From JAPHSX01 sp041554195 (lineage in GTDB: Bacteria; Pseudomonadota; Gammaproteobacteria; Thiohalomonadales; Thiohalomonadaceae): a DNA stretch of 64,000 nucleotides. The stretch spans positions 124,001 through 188,000 of the forward strand of contig JBFFMJ010000007.1 of assembly GCA_041554195.1 (NCBI GenBank), in the 5' to 3' direction. Each line of letters begins with the position of its first letter. The first letter of the stretch is position 1. Positions 54,288 to 62,494 of this stretch are shown here, piece after piece. The notes beneath the pieces are model-generated. The model was not told the origin of the DNA. It made no database searches and worked only from the letters and a program-made list of their open reading frames with translations. Both the position numbers and the translations under genes were made by a program.

Positions 54288-55553
54288 TTACTCCAGCGTA
54301 TCCAGCGGTTCAAATTGTTTGTGTCGTGCCTTGTCACGTGCACGCTCGCCAGAGAGCTGCATCCACATAATCGACACCAGGGTAATGCCGAACAGCAGCA
54401 TGAAGGCCGTAGAGGCGACACCGGTTTTATCCAGCATGTAGCCGAAAAGAATCGGCAGGGTGAAACCGCCCATACCGCCAGCCAGACCAACGACACCCGA
54501 CATCGTACCGATCTTGTCCGGGTACTCATCGGAGAGGTACTTAAAGACCGAGGCCTTACCAAAACCCCAGGCGATACCGACCACAAACAGCAGCGCGGTA
54601 AAGACATACTCATTCACCCCAAGATTCATCGTGATGGGGTCGCCGCTACGGGTCATGATAGAGATATCGGTCTCCGGGTAGGACATAAAGAACAGCGCGA
54701 GCAGTGAGGTCCACATTACCCAGTAGGTCACCTGATGGGCACCGAACTTATCTGACAGCCAGCCACCCAGTGCACGAATGATCCCTGAGGGCAGCACAAA
54801 GATGGCCGCCAGCAGTGCCGCCTCCTGTATACCGTGACCGTAGGTACCCATGTAGTACTTGGTCATCCACAGTGAGAGCGCGACAAAACCACCGAACACC
54901 AGCGAGTAGTACTGGCAGTACTTCCACACCACCGGGTCTTTCAGCATGCGCAGCTGATCCATCATCGTTACCGAGGACTCCACCTTGTGGCTCTCATCGG
55001 AGTAGGTAAACATCCAGAACAGGGCAACGACAACCGTCATTGCGATGGCATAGATAATCGGCACATATTCCCAACCCCATGCCACTACAATGGAGGGGGC
55101 AACAAACTTGGTGAGTGCCGCACCGGCATTACCGGCACCGAAGATACCCATGGCAAAACCGGCGGTCTCCTTGGTGAACCAACGCGAGGTATAGGCGATA
55201 CCCACAGAGAAAGAGGCACCCGCAACACCGACGAACAGACCCAGCACCAGGAACTGCCAGTATTCGGTCGCCTTGGAGATCAGGAACAGGGGGATAATGA
55301 TCGAGGTCATCAACCAGAAGTAGACTGGTCGCCCACCGAATTTATCGGTCATCATGCCGAGCGGCAGTCGCAGTATCGAGCCGGTCAGGATGGGGGTCGC
55401 GGCCAACAGACCAAACTGGGTATCAGAGAGATTTAACCCCGTCTTGATCGGAATGCCGATAACAGAAAACATGACCCAAACCGCAAAGCAGGCGGTAAAG
55501 CCCACCGTGTTCATGGTCAATACCGAGAGTTGTTGATGTCGATAACTTGGCAT
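54288..55553 (-). CDS. narK1: NarK-type nitrate transporter (NarK1-like)
   Basis: A 421-residue MFS transporter with about twelve hydrophobic segments. Nitrate-porter signatures are visible: FAMGIFGAGNAGAALTKFVAP and, near the end of the N-terminal half, LPLGMMTDKFGGRPVYFW. It resembles the nitrate/proton symporter half of NarK1-NarK2 pairs. The ATG at 55553 follows GGGAGGTACTGGCT; the frame extends nine codons upstream. It is the first gene of the nar operon, and its promoter must be in the region shared with narX. Confidence 0.93.
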   Translation of the reverse strand: MPSYRHQQLSVLTMNTVGFTACFAVWVMFSVIGIPIKTGLNLSDTQFGLLAATPILTGSILRLPLGMMTDKFGGRPVYFWLMTSIIIPLFLISKATEYWQFLVLGLFVGVAGASFSVGIAYTSRWFTKETAGFAMGIFGAGNAGAALTKFVAPSIVVAWGWEYVPIIYAIAMTVVVALFWMFTYSDESHKVESSVTMMDQLRMLKDPVVWKYCQYYSLVFGGFVALSLWMTKYYMGTYGHGIQEAALLAAIFVLPSGIIRALGGWLSDKFGAHQVTYWVMWTSLLALFFMSYPETDISIMTRSGDPITMNLGVNEYVFTALLFVVGIAWGFGKASVFKYLSDEYPDKIGTMSGVVGLAGGMGGFTLPILFGYMLDKTGVASTAFMLLFGITLVSIMWMQLSGERARDKARHKQFEPLDTLE

Positions 55554-55702
55554 AGCCAGTACCTCCCCTCTTATTTTCAATGGTTACCCAAAAGGTAAAA
55601 TTGGGCTCAGTCGAGAATCGCCGTGATATCGACTTATCCGCAGTCTAATCACCCCCTCAACCCCACAACAAGGCACTCTATGCTTTATCAATTTGCTCGG
55701 AA

Positions 55703-55718
55703 TACCACCGAAGAGGTA
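55703..55718. promoter_or_regulatory. NarL/NarP-type 7-2-7 site
   Basis: TACCACC-GA-AGAGGTA. The right heptamer fits the AKRRGTA consensus fully, the left one (TACYYMT) has two mismatches. Spacing of two bases is that of NarL/NarP dimer sites. It lies about 150 bases upstream of the narK1 start. Confidence 0.5.
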
Positions 55719-55794
55719 GCGGAGTATTTCTCTGCAAGCCATTGAAACTACTAATAAAGGCATCAATAGAGGCAGTGCCACCATATAGCGCTTT

Positions 55795-55822
55795 TTGCAC
55801 TGAATCATTTTAGGGGTACTAC
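55795..55822 (+). promoter_or_regulatory. weak narX promoter candidate overlapped by a NarL heptamer
   Basis: TTGCAC and TACTAC are 16 bases apart. AGGGGTA (55812-55818), a perfect NarL heptamer in reverse orientation, overlaps the -10 side, which would suit autoregulation. The -10 match is poor. Confidence 0.3.
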
Positions 55823-55880
55823 GAGAAAGACACTTTTCAGGCTGTCGTAAATGGAGGGGGGACAGGCTAGAATCTAAGCC

Positions 55881-57824
55881 ATGGTAAAGCTGTTTGAAAA
55901 ATCACTATTAATTCGACTCGGTCTGGCGATGTCGACCATCACCGCCCTCGCCTTTCTCGGCATGCTCAGCTCCGTCTTTATCGCCGAGACCTCCGAAGGA
56001 CAGGCCGCCGCCATCAACCAGGCCGGCACCCTGCGCATGCAGTCCTACCGCATTGCCAGCGCCCTCGCCCACTACACCGGCGATCAGGATGTGCCCAACC
56101 TTAAGCGCGCAGCGGCGCTGGTCGACGAGTTCGATCAGCGTCTGCACAGCCACCGCCTTACCGGGGTGCTCCCCAAGGCCGCTGACCACCAGCTGCTTAC
56201 CACCTACAACAGGGTAAAACAGCAGTGGGACCAGCAGATTCACCCCATGCTGGATACCTACATCACGCTCACCGGCGACAACACCCAGTCTTCGGAGAAC
56301 CTGAGGGCCGTGGATGGGCTGCGCAGCAACTACCTGGAGGCCGTCGATCCCTTTGTTGCCAATATCGACGACATGGTGCAGGTGCTGGAGCTGGAGGCCG
56401 AGGACAATATTCAGCAGCTCCGTCTGATTCAGGTGGCCTCGCTGTTTCTCACCATTCTGGTGGTCCTCATCACCATGTACCTGATGAACACCAATGTGCT
56501 GACACCATTACGCGACCTGCTGGCCTGTGCCAGTGCGGTACGGCGCGGCGACTTCTCACGTCGCAGCCGTTTTCAAAGTGAGGATGAGCTGGGGCAGCTC
56601 GCCTATACCTTCAATCTAATGGCCGAAGATCTCTCTAAAATCTATAACGACCTGGAGGATCGGGTACGAGAGAAAACGGTCGACCTGCAACACCGCAACC
56701 AGTCTCTTGAGCTGCTCTATAAAACCACCCAGCGCCTTAGTACGATGCCGCTGGAACACACCGTCTATGAAGAGTTGCTGGAAGATGTCAGAACACTGGT
56801 CGGCACTGGGCCTGGCACTATCTGCCTGGGAGAGAGCGGCAGCACTCAGGCCTTTCAACTGGCCTCCACTCGCCCCGATTTTTTTGACAAGCCCGACATC
56901 TGCAATCCCCCCAACTGCGAGGCCTGCTTCGATGGCAAAGAATCCCACTCCATTGAAGTGGTACGTGATGTTAATGACACGCTACGGGTCTTCTCCACGC
57001 CGATCATGGATAAGGAAAAACAATACGGCGTACTGTTAGTCGAGATCCCCGAGGGACAAGCCCTGGAAGCATGGCAGCAACAGCTGCTGGAGACCGTCGG
57101 CAGTCACATCGCCATCGCGCTCAATATCGCCAAGCGCCACTCTCAGGATCGCATGCTGGCACTGCTGGAGGAGCGCGGCGTGATCGCCCGTGAACTGCAC
57201 GACTCACTGGCACAATCACTCTCCTACCTGAAGATACAGGTGACGCGACTCGAAGCCATCATCATGCAGCCTGACAACAGCCAAAAGGTGCTGCAAATCA
57301 CCTCCGAACTGCGCGAAGGACTGAACAGCGCCTACCGCCAGCTACGTGAACTGCTCACCACCTTTCGTCTGCGCATGGACGAGGCGGGGCTCAACGCCGC
57401 GCTGGAAAAGACAGTGCAGGAATTTAGTGAGCGCAGCCAGACCGATATCCAGCTGGATAATCGCCTCGGCAACTGCAAACTCACACCTAACGCCGAAATA
57501 CATGTTATACAAGTGGTGCGTGAAGCACTCTCCAATGTGCTGCGCCACTCACAGGCAGAACATGCCGTGGTCTCTGCCGAATACAGCCTTGATGGCGACG
57601 TCATCGTTGCCATTGATGATGACGGCATCGGCCTGCCCGAAGAGACCAAACGCCAACACCACTATGGCCTGAGTATCATGAAAGAGCGGGCACATGGTGT
57701 TTCCGGCGCCCTCTGTTTACTCCCCTCCGAGATGGGCGGGACTCGCGTAGAACTTACCTTTAGTGCCGCAGGTAAATGGCAGTGTAAAGATACTTCAGCA
57801 GCCACTCCCCAGGGGGAACTATGA
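55881..57824 (+). CDS. narX: nitrate/nitrite sensor histidine kinase
   Basis: A 647-residue membrane sensor. A first helix (about residues 12-33) and a second near 190-210 enclose a periplasmic domain that carries the nitrate-binding P-box (INQAGTLRMQSYRIA). HAMP follows, then a central region with a Cys cluster (ICNPPNCEACF, which NarX proteins are known to have), a HisKA_3 domain with phospho-accepting H440 (ARELHDSLAQSL), and an ATPase domain ending DDDGIGLPEE and GLSIMKERA. It overlaps narL by 4 bases and signals to it. Confidence 0.96.
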   Translation: MVKLFEKSLLIRLGLAMSTITALAFLGMLSSVFIAETSEGQAAAINQAGTLRMQSYRIASALAHYTGDQDVPNLKRAAALVDEFDQRLHSHRLTGVLPKAADHQLLTTYNRVKQQWDQQIHPMLDTYITLTGDNTQSSENLRAVDGLRSNYLEAVDPFVANIDDMVQVLELEAEDNIQQLRLIQVASLFLTILVVLITMYLMNTNVLTPLRDLLACASAVRRGDFSRRSRFQSEDELGQLAYTFNLMAEDLSKIYNDLEDRVREKTVDLQHRNQSLELLYKTTQRLSTMPLEHTVYEELLEDVRTLVGTGPGTICLGESGSTQAFQLASTRPDFFDKPDICNPPNCEACFDGKESHSIEVVRDVNDTLRVFSTPIMDKEKQYGVLLVEIPEGQALEAWQQQLLETVGSHIAIALNIAKRHSQDRMLALLEERGVIARELHDSLAQSLSYLKIQVTRLEAIIMQPDNSQKVLQITSELREGLNSAYRQLRELLTTFRLRMDEAGLNAALEKTVQEFSERSQTDIQLDNRLGNCKLTPNAEIHVIQVVREALSNVLRHSQAEHAVVSAEYSLDGDVIVAIDDDGIGLPEETKRQHHYGLSIMKERAHGVSGALCLLPSEMGGTRVELTFSAAGKWQCKDTSAATPQGEL

Positions 57825-58489
57825 ATAGTGCAGTCACCACCGTAATCGCCATTGACGACCATCCACTGTTTCGTAAAGGGGTCTCCGACCTCATTGACAT
57901 GGAGGCCTGTCTGTCGATAGTCGGTGAGGCCGCCAGCGGCGAAGAGGGACTGGCGCTTGCCACAGAATTAAATCCTGATCTCATCCTGCTCGATCTCAAT
58001 ATGAAAGGGATGGACGGCATCGCCACCCTGAAGGCGATCAAAGAGACCGAACTCGATGCACGTGTCGTCATGCTCACCGTCTCCGACCACGAAGAAGATG
58101 TGGTTGCCGCACTGCGTGCCGGTGCCGACGGCTACCTGCTAAAGGATATGGAACCGGAAGATACTCTGAATTACCTGCGACAGGCCGCCGCAGGCAAGAT
58201 GGTGATTAGCGAACGCCTTACCGCACTGCTGGCCCACGCCCTACGCCACGAAGCCAACCACCCCAGCGACCTCAACCAGGCCGGACTCACCGCCCGTGAA
58301 GATCAGATTTTAAAACTCATCGCCCAGGGTTTGAGTAACAAAATGATCGCACGCAAACTCGACATCACCGAGGGCACAGTGAAGGTGCACGTTAAACACC
58401 TGTTGAAAAAACTCAACTTACGATCACGTGTAGAGGTTGCGGTATGGGCGGTCAATAACGACCCGTCTCTGTCGAAACGTTGGACGTAA
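57821..58489 (+). CDS. narL: nitrate/nitrite response regulator NarL
   Basis: A 222-residue LuxR/NarL-family regulator. The receiver starts IDDHPLFRKGVSDLI; the phospho-acceptor is D58 in LILLDLNMKGMDG, and a conserved K lies in GYLLKDMEPE. The C-terminal helix-turn-helix (TAREDQILKLIAQGL, KLDITEGTVKVHVKHLLKKLN) binds TACYYMT heptamers. With narX it should activate narK/narG in nitrate; the 7-2-7 site upstream fits this. It is translationally coupled to narX. Confidence 0.96.
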   Translation: MNSAVTTVIAIDDHPLFRKGVSDLIDMEACLSIVGEAASGEEGLALATELNPDLILLDLNMKGMDGIATLKAIKETELDARVVMLTVSDHEEDVVAALRAGADGYLLKDMEPEDTLNYLRQAAAGKMVISERLTALLAHALRHEANHPSDLNQAGLTAREDQILKLIAQGLSNKMIARKLDITEGTVKVHVKHLLKKLNLRSRVEVAVWAVNNDPSLSKRWT

Positions 58490-58776
58490 TTTTTCGCTGT
58501 TCTACCATAGGGTCATTCGTGGTTGATAATAACGCGCTGTGGCAGAAAACGCAGACTTGTATTGTTTTAGGTAGAAAACGGCCAGGAGCGTAAATTTAGA
58601 GGGTCAATGTCTGACCACGGCTCTCGACTTATAACCTGCCTTCCACCTCTCCTGAAATAGGCATACTGTCCCTGGAATTGTCCCAAAAAAGATCCGAATA
58701 ATTATTGTTAGTCATAATAGAATGGGGGATATTAAATAAGGAAGAGAACGTATTAGTTGAAACTAATCCTGAAACG
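58490..58776. other. intergenic stretch, GC to AT-rich transition
   Basis: Nearly 290 bases with no convincing gene (a TTG-started extension of the RDD gene reaches back to 58705). I see no terminator stem; two near repeats of a GAAAACG-type sequence occur around 58545-58585. Sequence becomes AT-rich toward the RDD gene. Confidence 0.4.
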
Positions 58777-59220
58777 ATGCCTGGTACCACCAATTTAGCT
58801 TCCCGAGGTTCGAGACTTCTAGCCGTTTTAATTGACACAATCATGATTTTACCTATTGGTGTATTGATTATGTACCTTATGGGTATGTTCGAAACAATAG
58901 AACGTGATCAAACTATCAGTAATCGCGACGAACTTATTTATGGTGTTTCTATCATATTTATATGGTTTCTTCTTCACGGTTACTTCTTGAAAAAAGCCGG
59001 TCAAACAATAGGCAAGCGTATTGTCGGCATTAAAATAGTGAGTCTTGCTGGGTCTAATGCAGCTATGAGTGCGTTAATCACTAGATACCTAATATTCTTT
59101 ATATTTCAATCTATATCGTCACTTTTGTCGCTTTTGAACTTTCTGTTCATCTTTCGCGATGACCGTCGCTGTGTTCATGATTTAGTGGCAAAAACAATGG
59201 TTGTTTATGCCAACAAATAA
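58777..59220 (+). CDS. RDD family membrane protein
   Basis: A protein of about 147 residues in the RDD family. The first R-D-D signature is ASRGSRLLAVLIDTI, the middle loop is KKAGQTIGKRIVGIKIV, and the final one is RRCVHDLVAKTMVV. Three to four hydrophobic helices are visible. The family is polytopic and has been linked to ion transport in some species, but its function is open. I chose the ATG at 58777; the frame extends to a TTG at 58705. The gene is AT-rich, unlike narL, which suggests acquisition. Confidence 0.75.
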   Translation: MPGTTNLASRGSRLLAVLIDTIMILPIGVLIMYLMGMFETIERDQTISNRDELIYGVSIIFIWFLLHGYFLKKAGQTIGKRIVGIKIVSLAGSNAAMSALITRYLIFFIFQSISSLLSLLNFLFIFRDDRRCVHDLVAKTMVVYANK

Positions 59221-59321
59221 GTCTGACAAATGTGTCCGGCAGATGCATTCCGAGCCGCCTCGCTCTTCTGCATATAAAATCAGCAAAAACACTAGAAATT
59301 CAACTAAGGATACCTTGCCTT

Positions 59322-59804
59322 ATGAAAGCGAATAAATTAATTACGATTTTTGTTCTACTTTCTTCTATTTGTTTTTCGCACTCTGCTTTAAGTATCTCAT
59401 CGACTGACGTAGATACCGAGAAAATGGCTATAGCCAAACAAGTATGGGAGCCAATATTCTCAACTATCAACTTTGAAACAGAAGGAAGTCGGTTGCCGTT
59501 CACACAAGAGATATTCTTGAAGACCAATAAACTTTTCTATGAAGCTTATTCTGAGTTTCTTACTAAACCTGAATTACTACTTATGCAAAGAATGTTCGCC
59601 ACCTCTGTCGGGAATAGAATTGCAATAAACATGATGAGAACACAATATGGCTTGCAGCCCTTCCGCTTTTCATATGATGACTTTTCTGCCATGGAAAAAG
59701 AAGAATGGGAAAAGTATTCTAGAGATAACCATAAGCAGCAGAAATTATTAGAGCATAAAATGAATGGGTTTGCGCCGTTCATACAATCAAAATTAGCTAA
59801 ATAA
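59322..59804 (+). CDS. exported protein of unknown function
   Basis: A 160-residue precursor with a clear signal peptide (MKANKLITIFVLLSSICFSHSALS). The mature part is helical and charged and has no cysteine. A region (NRIAINMMRTQYGLQPFRFSYDDFSAMEKEEW) has no motif I know. The ATG follows AAGGA. AT-rich base composition links it with the RDD gene 100 bases upstream; both may have arrived together. No function can be given. Confidence 0.6.
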   Translation: MKANKLITIFVLLSSICFSHSALSISSTDVDTEKMAIAKQVWEPIFSTINFETEGSRLPFTQEIFLKTNKLFYEAYSEFLTKPELLLMQRMFATSVGNRIAINMMRTQYGLQPFRFSYDDFSAMEKEEWEKYSRDNHKQQKLLEHKMNGFAPFIQSKLAK

Positions 59805-60156
59805 ATAACATTTCTAAAAAGTTTATTAGCGGGCATTGAAAAACTTCTTACCACCAATTTAAATCGATTGATTAATCGGCAGTGCTTCGCGATAAGGTTT
59901 CTGCACAATTGTATAAGTCCAGGGTGGCCGATTAGTTCGATTCATTAATTGCGTGCTTCTGGATTTACAGCAGACGATAGATTAATGGATACGTGTGATC
60001 TGCTACGGTCGCGTAGCAGTCATCAAGCCACTAATGACTTAATAGCTACAAGCAGACATTGTAAGAATACCCACCTACCATATTTAGATACATGATTCGT
60101 GTTGATTCAGCCCTCTGAACAAACATCATATAGCTAATGCCGTGTGCGCCTCAGCC
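59805..60156. other. 352-base gene-poor stretch
   Basis: I see no credible gene. An imperfect inverted pair (TAATCGGC near 59873, GCCGATTA near 59927) is the only structure I noticed. The gene-poor character could reflect decayed DNA between the AT-rich genes and the dehydrogenase. Confidence 0.4.
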
Positions 60157-61437
60157 TTACAACCTGCCGTCGGTCTCTTCGGCGGGGAATAGATATTTCA
60201 CATCAAACAGTACGGCCCCCGGTTTTCCTAATCGGCGTAGCGCCGCACTGCCTATTTCACGAAACTGTTTGTGTGCTACGGCGATCAGAATGGCGTCGTA
60301 CTTCCCATCGCTGAGCTCTTCTTGCAGTGCGATGCCATATTCCTGTTTTGCCTCTGCGCCATCTACCCAGGGGTCGTAGATCTCTAGCTCGGCATGATAT
60401 TGCTGTAGCTCGACAACGATATCGACGACGCGGGTGTTTCGCAGGTCGGGGCAGTCCTCTTTAAAACTGAGCCCCAGTATGAGTACCCGGGCCCCGACAA
60501 TCGACCGTCCCTTGCTTGCCATTAACTTGATCAGGCGTGAGGCCACATATGGCCCCATCCCTTCATTGATCTGACGACTCGCGGGGATCAGGCAGGGTTG
60601 ATATCCCACCTCCTGTGCCTTGTGGGTAAGGTAGTAGGGGTCAACACCGATGCAGTGGCCACCGACCAGGCCGGGGGTGAAATTGAGAAAATTCCACTTG
60701 CTACCCGCGGCGGCCAATACCGCCTGGGTGTCGATGTTAAGGCGGGCGAAGATCTGCGCCAGTTCGTTCATCAGTGCGATGTTCACATCGCGCTGGGTAT
60801 TTTCGATCACCTTGGCCGCTTCGGCTACCCGAATACTTGGCGCCAGGTGGGTGCCGGCCTCGATGATCTCGCCGTAGAGTGTGTCGATCTGTTTTGCGAT
60901 CTCGGGGGTAGAGCCGGAGGTCACCTTAACGATGTTGCTCAGGCGGTGCTCCTTGTCTCCGGGATTAATACGCTCCGGACTGTAACCCACATAAAAATCA
61001 CGATTAAATTGCAGGCCGGAAATATTCTGCAAAATGGGCACGCAGATCTCCTCGGTGGCTCCGGGGTAGACCGTTGACTCATAGACCACAACATCGCCCG
61101 CCTTCAACACACCCGCCACCAGTTCACTGGCGGAGCGTAGCGGTTCCAGGTCGGGCCGCTTGTGCTCATCGATGGGCGTAGGGACGGTGATGATGTAAAT
61201 ATTACTCGCGGTAATATCGTTTACATCATCGCTAACACGCAATTGTACGGCCGCTGCCAGTTCACTGTCGGTGACCTCTTGCGTGGCATCATGACCCTGC
61301 CGAAGCGCGGCTACCCGTGTACTGTTGATATCAAAACCGGTGGTGGGATAACGCCTGCCAAAAGCGAGCGCCAGTGGCAGCCCTACATATCCCAGGCCGA
61401 TAACGGCGATATGTACCTCATTATTTGAATTATTCAC
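60157..61437 (-). CDS. tviB: UDP-N-acetylhexosamine 6-dehydrogenase (TviB/WbpO type)
   Basis: A 426-residue cytoplasmic enzyme that oxidises the C6 alcohol of a UDP-N-acetyl-sugar to a uronic acid, for surface polysaccharides. NAD-binding GLGYVG is at 14-19. The substrate loops (TVPTPID, YESTVYPGATEE, GYSPERINPGDKEHRLSNIVK) are typical of TviB/WbpO rather than UDP-glucose dehydrogenase. The catalytic Cys is C262 in GGHCIGVDPYYL. No other polysaccharide gene is nearby, so its partner pathway lies elsewhere. Confidence 0.9.
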   Translation of the reverse strand: MNNSNNEVHIAVIGLGYVGLPLALAFGRRYPTTGFDINSTRVAALRQGHDATQEVTDSELAAAVQLRVSDDVNDITASNIYIITVPTPIDEHKRPDLEPLRSASELVAGVLKAGDVVVYESTVYPGATEEICVPILQNISGLQFNRDFYVGYSPERINPGDKEHRLSNIVKVTSGSTPEIAKQIDTLYGEIIEAGTHLAPSIRVAEAAKVIENTQRDVNIALMNELAQIFARLNIDTQAVLAAAGSKWNFLNFTPGLVGGHCIGVDPYYLTHKAQEVGYQPCLIPASRQINEGMGPYVASRLIKLMASKGRSIVGARVLILGLSFKEDCPDLRNTRVVDIVVELQQYHAELEIYDPWVDGAEAKQEYGIALQEELSDGKYDAILIAVAHKQFREIGSAALRRLGKPGAVLFDVKYLFPAEETDGRL

Positions 61438-61676
61438 AAAAGTTTAGAAACACCTGTTAAGCAGATTTTAGCGTAGCGAGCGCAGGTCCGGTTTATTGAG
61501 TTTACACTGGCATCAGCAGCAAAGGCTGTGACGGCGTGCTCCTGGCCCGTTCGGCTTCGGTCACCGCTTTTCACAACCATCAAGACCGCTGATCGCATTG
61601 TCATTGCCCTGCTTCCTACCCTGTCACCCATGCTGCACGTTAACTATTTTGCCGTCGTTCCGTTCATTATTCTTCT

Positions 61677-62480
61677 CTACTCCAGCACCAGTTCCGGCGG
61701 CAGTATCACCTCCATCGAAATGGGCAGATGATCCGAGTGGGCATGATTGAGCACATGGCAGTGACTCACCTGCAGCCCGTCACTGACCAGAATGTGGTCG
61801 ATGTGATGCTGCGGTCGCCAGCTGGGGAAGGTCTGCAGCTCCTCCACCGGCTCTCGCAGCCCAGTGGTACGAAACAGCTCGACCATCTCGGCACTCGCCG
61901 GTGAGCAGTTCATATCCCCCATCACCACCACGTGGCGATACTGATTTGCCAGTTCCCGCACAAAGGCCAGCTGGTTACGTCTGGCGCGGCGACTCAGTGA
62001 GAGGTGAACAAAGATCACCGCCAGCGAATGCTCGCCGTGACCAAAGCGCGCCACCATCGCACCACGACCCGGTATCAGGCTCGGCAGCCGATGCTCGGTG
62101 ACCTCGGCCGGGCGCAGGCGGCTCAAAAAGCCGTTGCCGTGCTGTGCCAACGGGCCGTAGTTGCGGTTGAGCTGATGATACCAGAAGGGGTAGTCGGCCT
62201 GCTGCGCCAGATATTCGGTAAGGTCAACATAGCCGGTGCGGTGACTACCCGCATCAAGCTCCTGCAGACCGACAATATCGTGGCCTCGCAGCAGCTGGGC
62301 GATATTGTCGAGGTTCTCAAAACGGCGGCGCGCCCGAAATACATGCTTCCAGCTCTTGGTGAAGTAGTGGCGCGGCAGGGTACTGCTGATCCCCACCTGG
62401 ATGTTATAGCTAAGCAGCCGTAAGCGGTGCCCGGTGCTGGTTGTGCTGGCGGCGCTGGATGCAGAGGCGGCCATAGTCAT
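61677..62480 (-). CDS. endonuclease/exonuclease/phosphatase family protein
   Basis: A 267-residue soluble protein of the EEP fold. Motifs seen in order: LLSYNIQVG (active-site N), GLQELDAG (metal-binding E), VMGDMNCSP (D and N), HIDHILVS (D and H) and AHSDHLPI (catalytic H). The fold acts on DNA, lipid phosphates or other phosphoesters, so substrate is open. It starts 14 bases after the acetolactate-synthase-type gene ends, so the two are likely co-transcribed. Confidence 0.85.
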   Translation of the reverse strand: MTMAASASSAASTTSTGHRLRLLSYNIQVGISSTLPRHYFTKSWKHVFRARRRFENLDNIAQLLRGHDIVGLQELDAGSHRTGYVDLTEYLAQQADYPFWYHQLNRNYGPLAQHGNGFLSRLRPAEVTEHRLPSLIPGRGAMVARFGHGEHSLAVIFVHLSLSRRARRNQLAFVRELANQYRHVVVMGDMNCSPASAEMVELFRTTGLREPVEELQTFPSWRPQHHIDHILVSDGLQVSHCHVLNHAHSDHLPISMEVILPPELVLE

Positions 62481-62494
62481 GCCGTGTTTCCTTA

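Larger units (their letters stand above)
55554..55880. promoter_or_regulatory. divergent narK1/narX control region
   Basis: A 327-base gap between divergent narK1 and narX. It holds a 7-2-7 NarL-type inverted heptamer (55703-55718) and a second heptamer (55812-55818). TTGAT-like half-sites occur near 55687 and 55762 (as ATCAA) but do not form complete FNR boxes. Confidence 0.6.

Noticed and set aside
55680..55770. FNR boxes upstream of narK1
   Set aside because: ATCAA half-sites occur at 55687 and 55762, but the second half (TTGAT at four bases) is missing in both, so no full site can be called.
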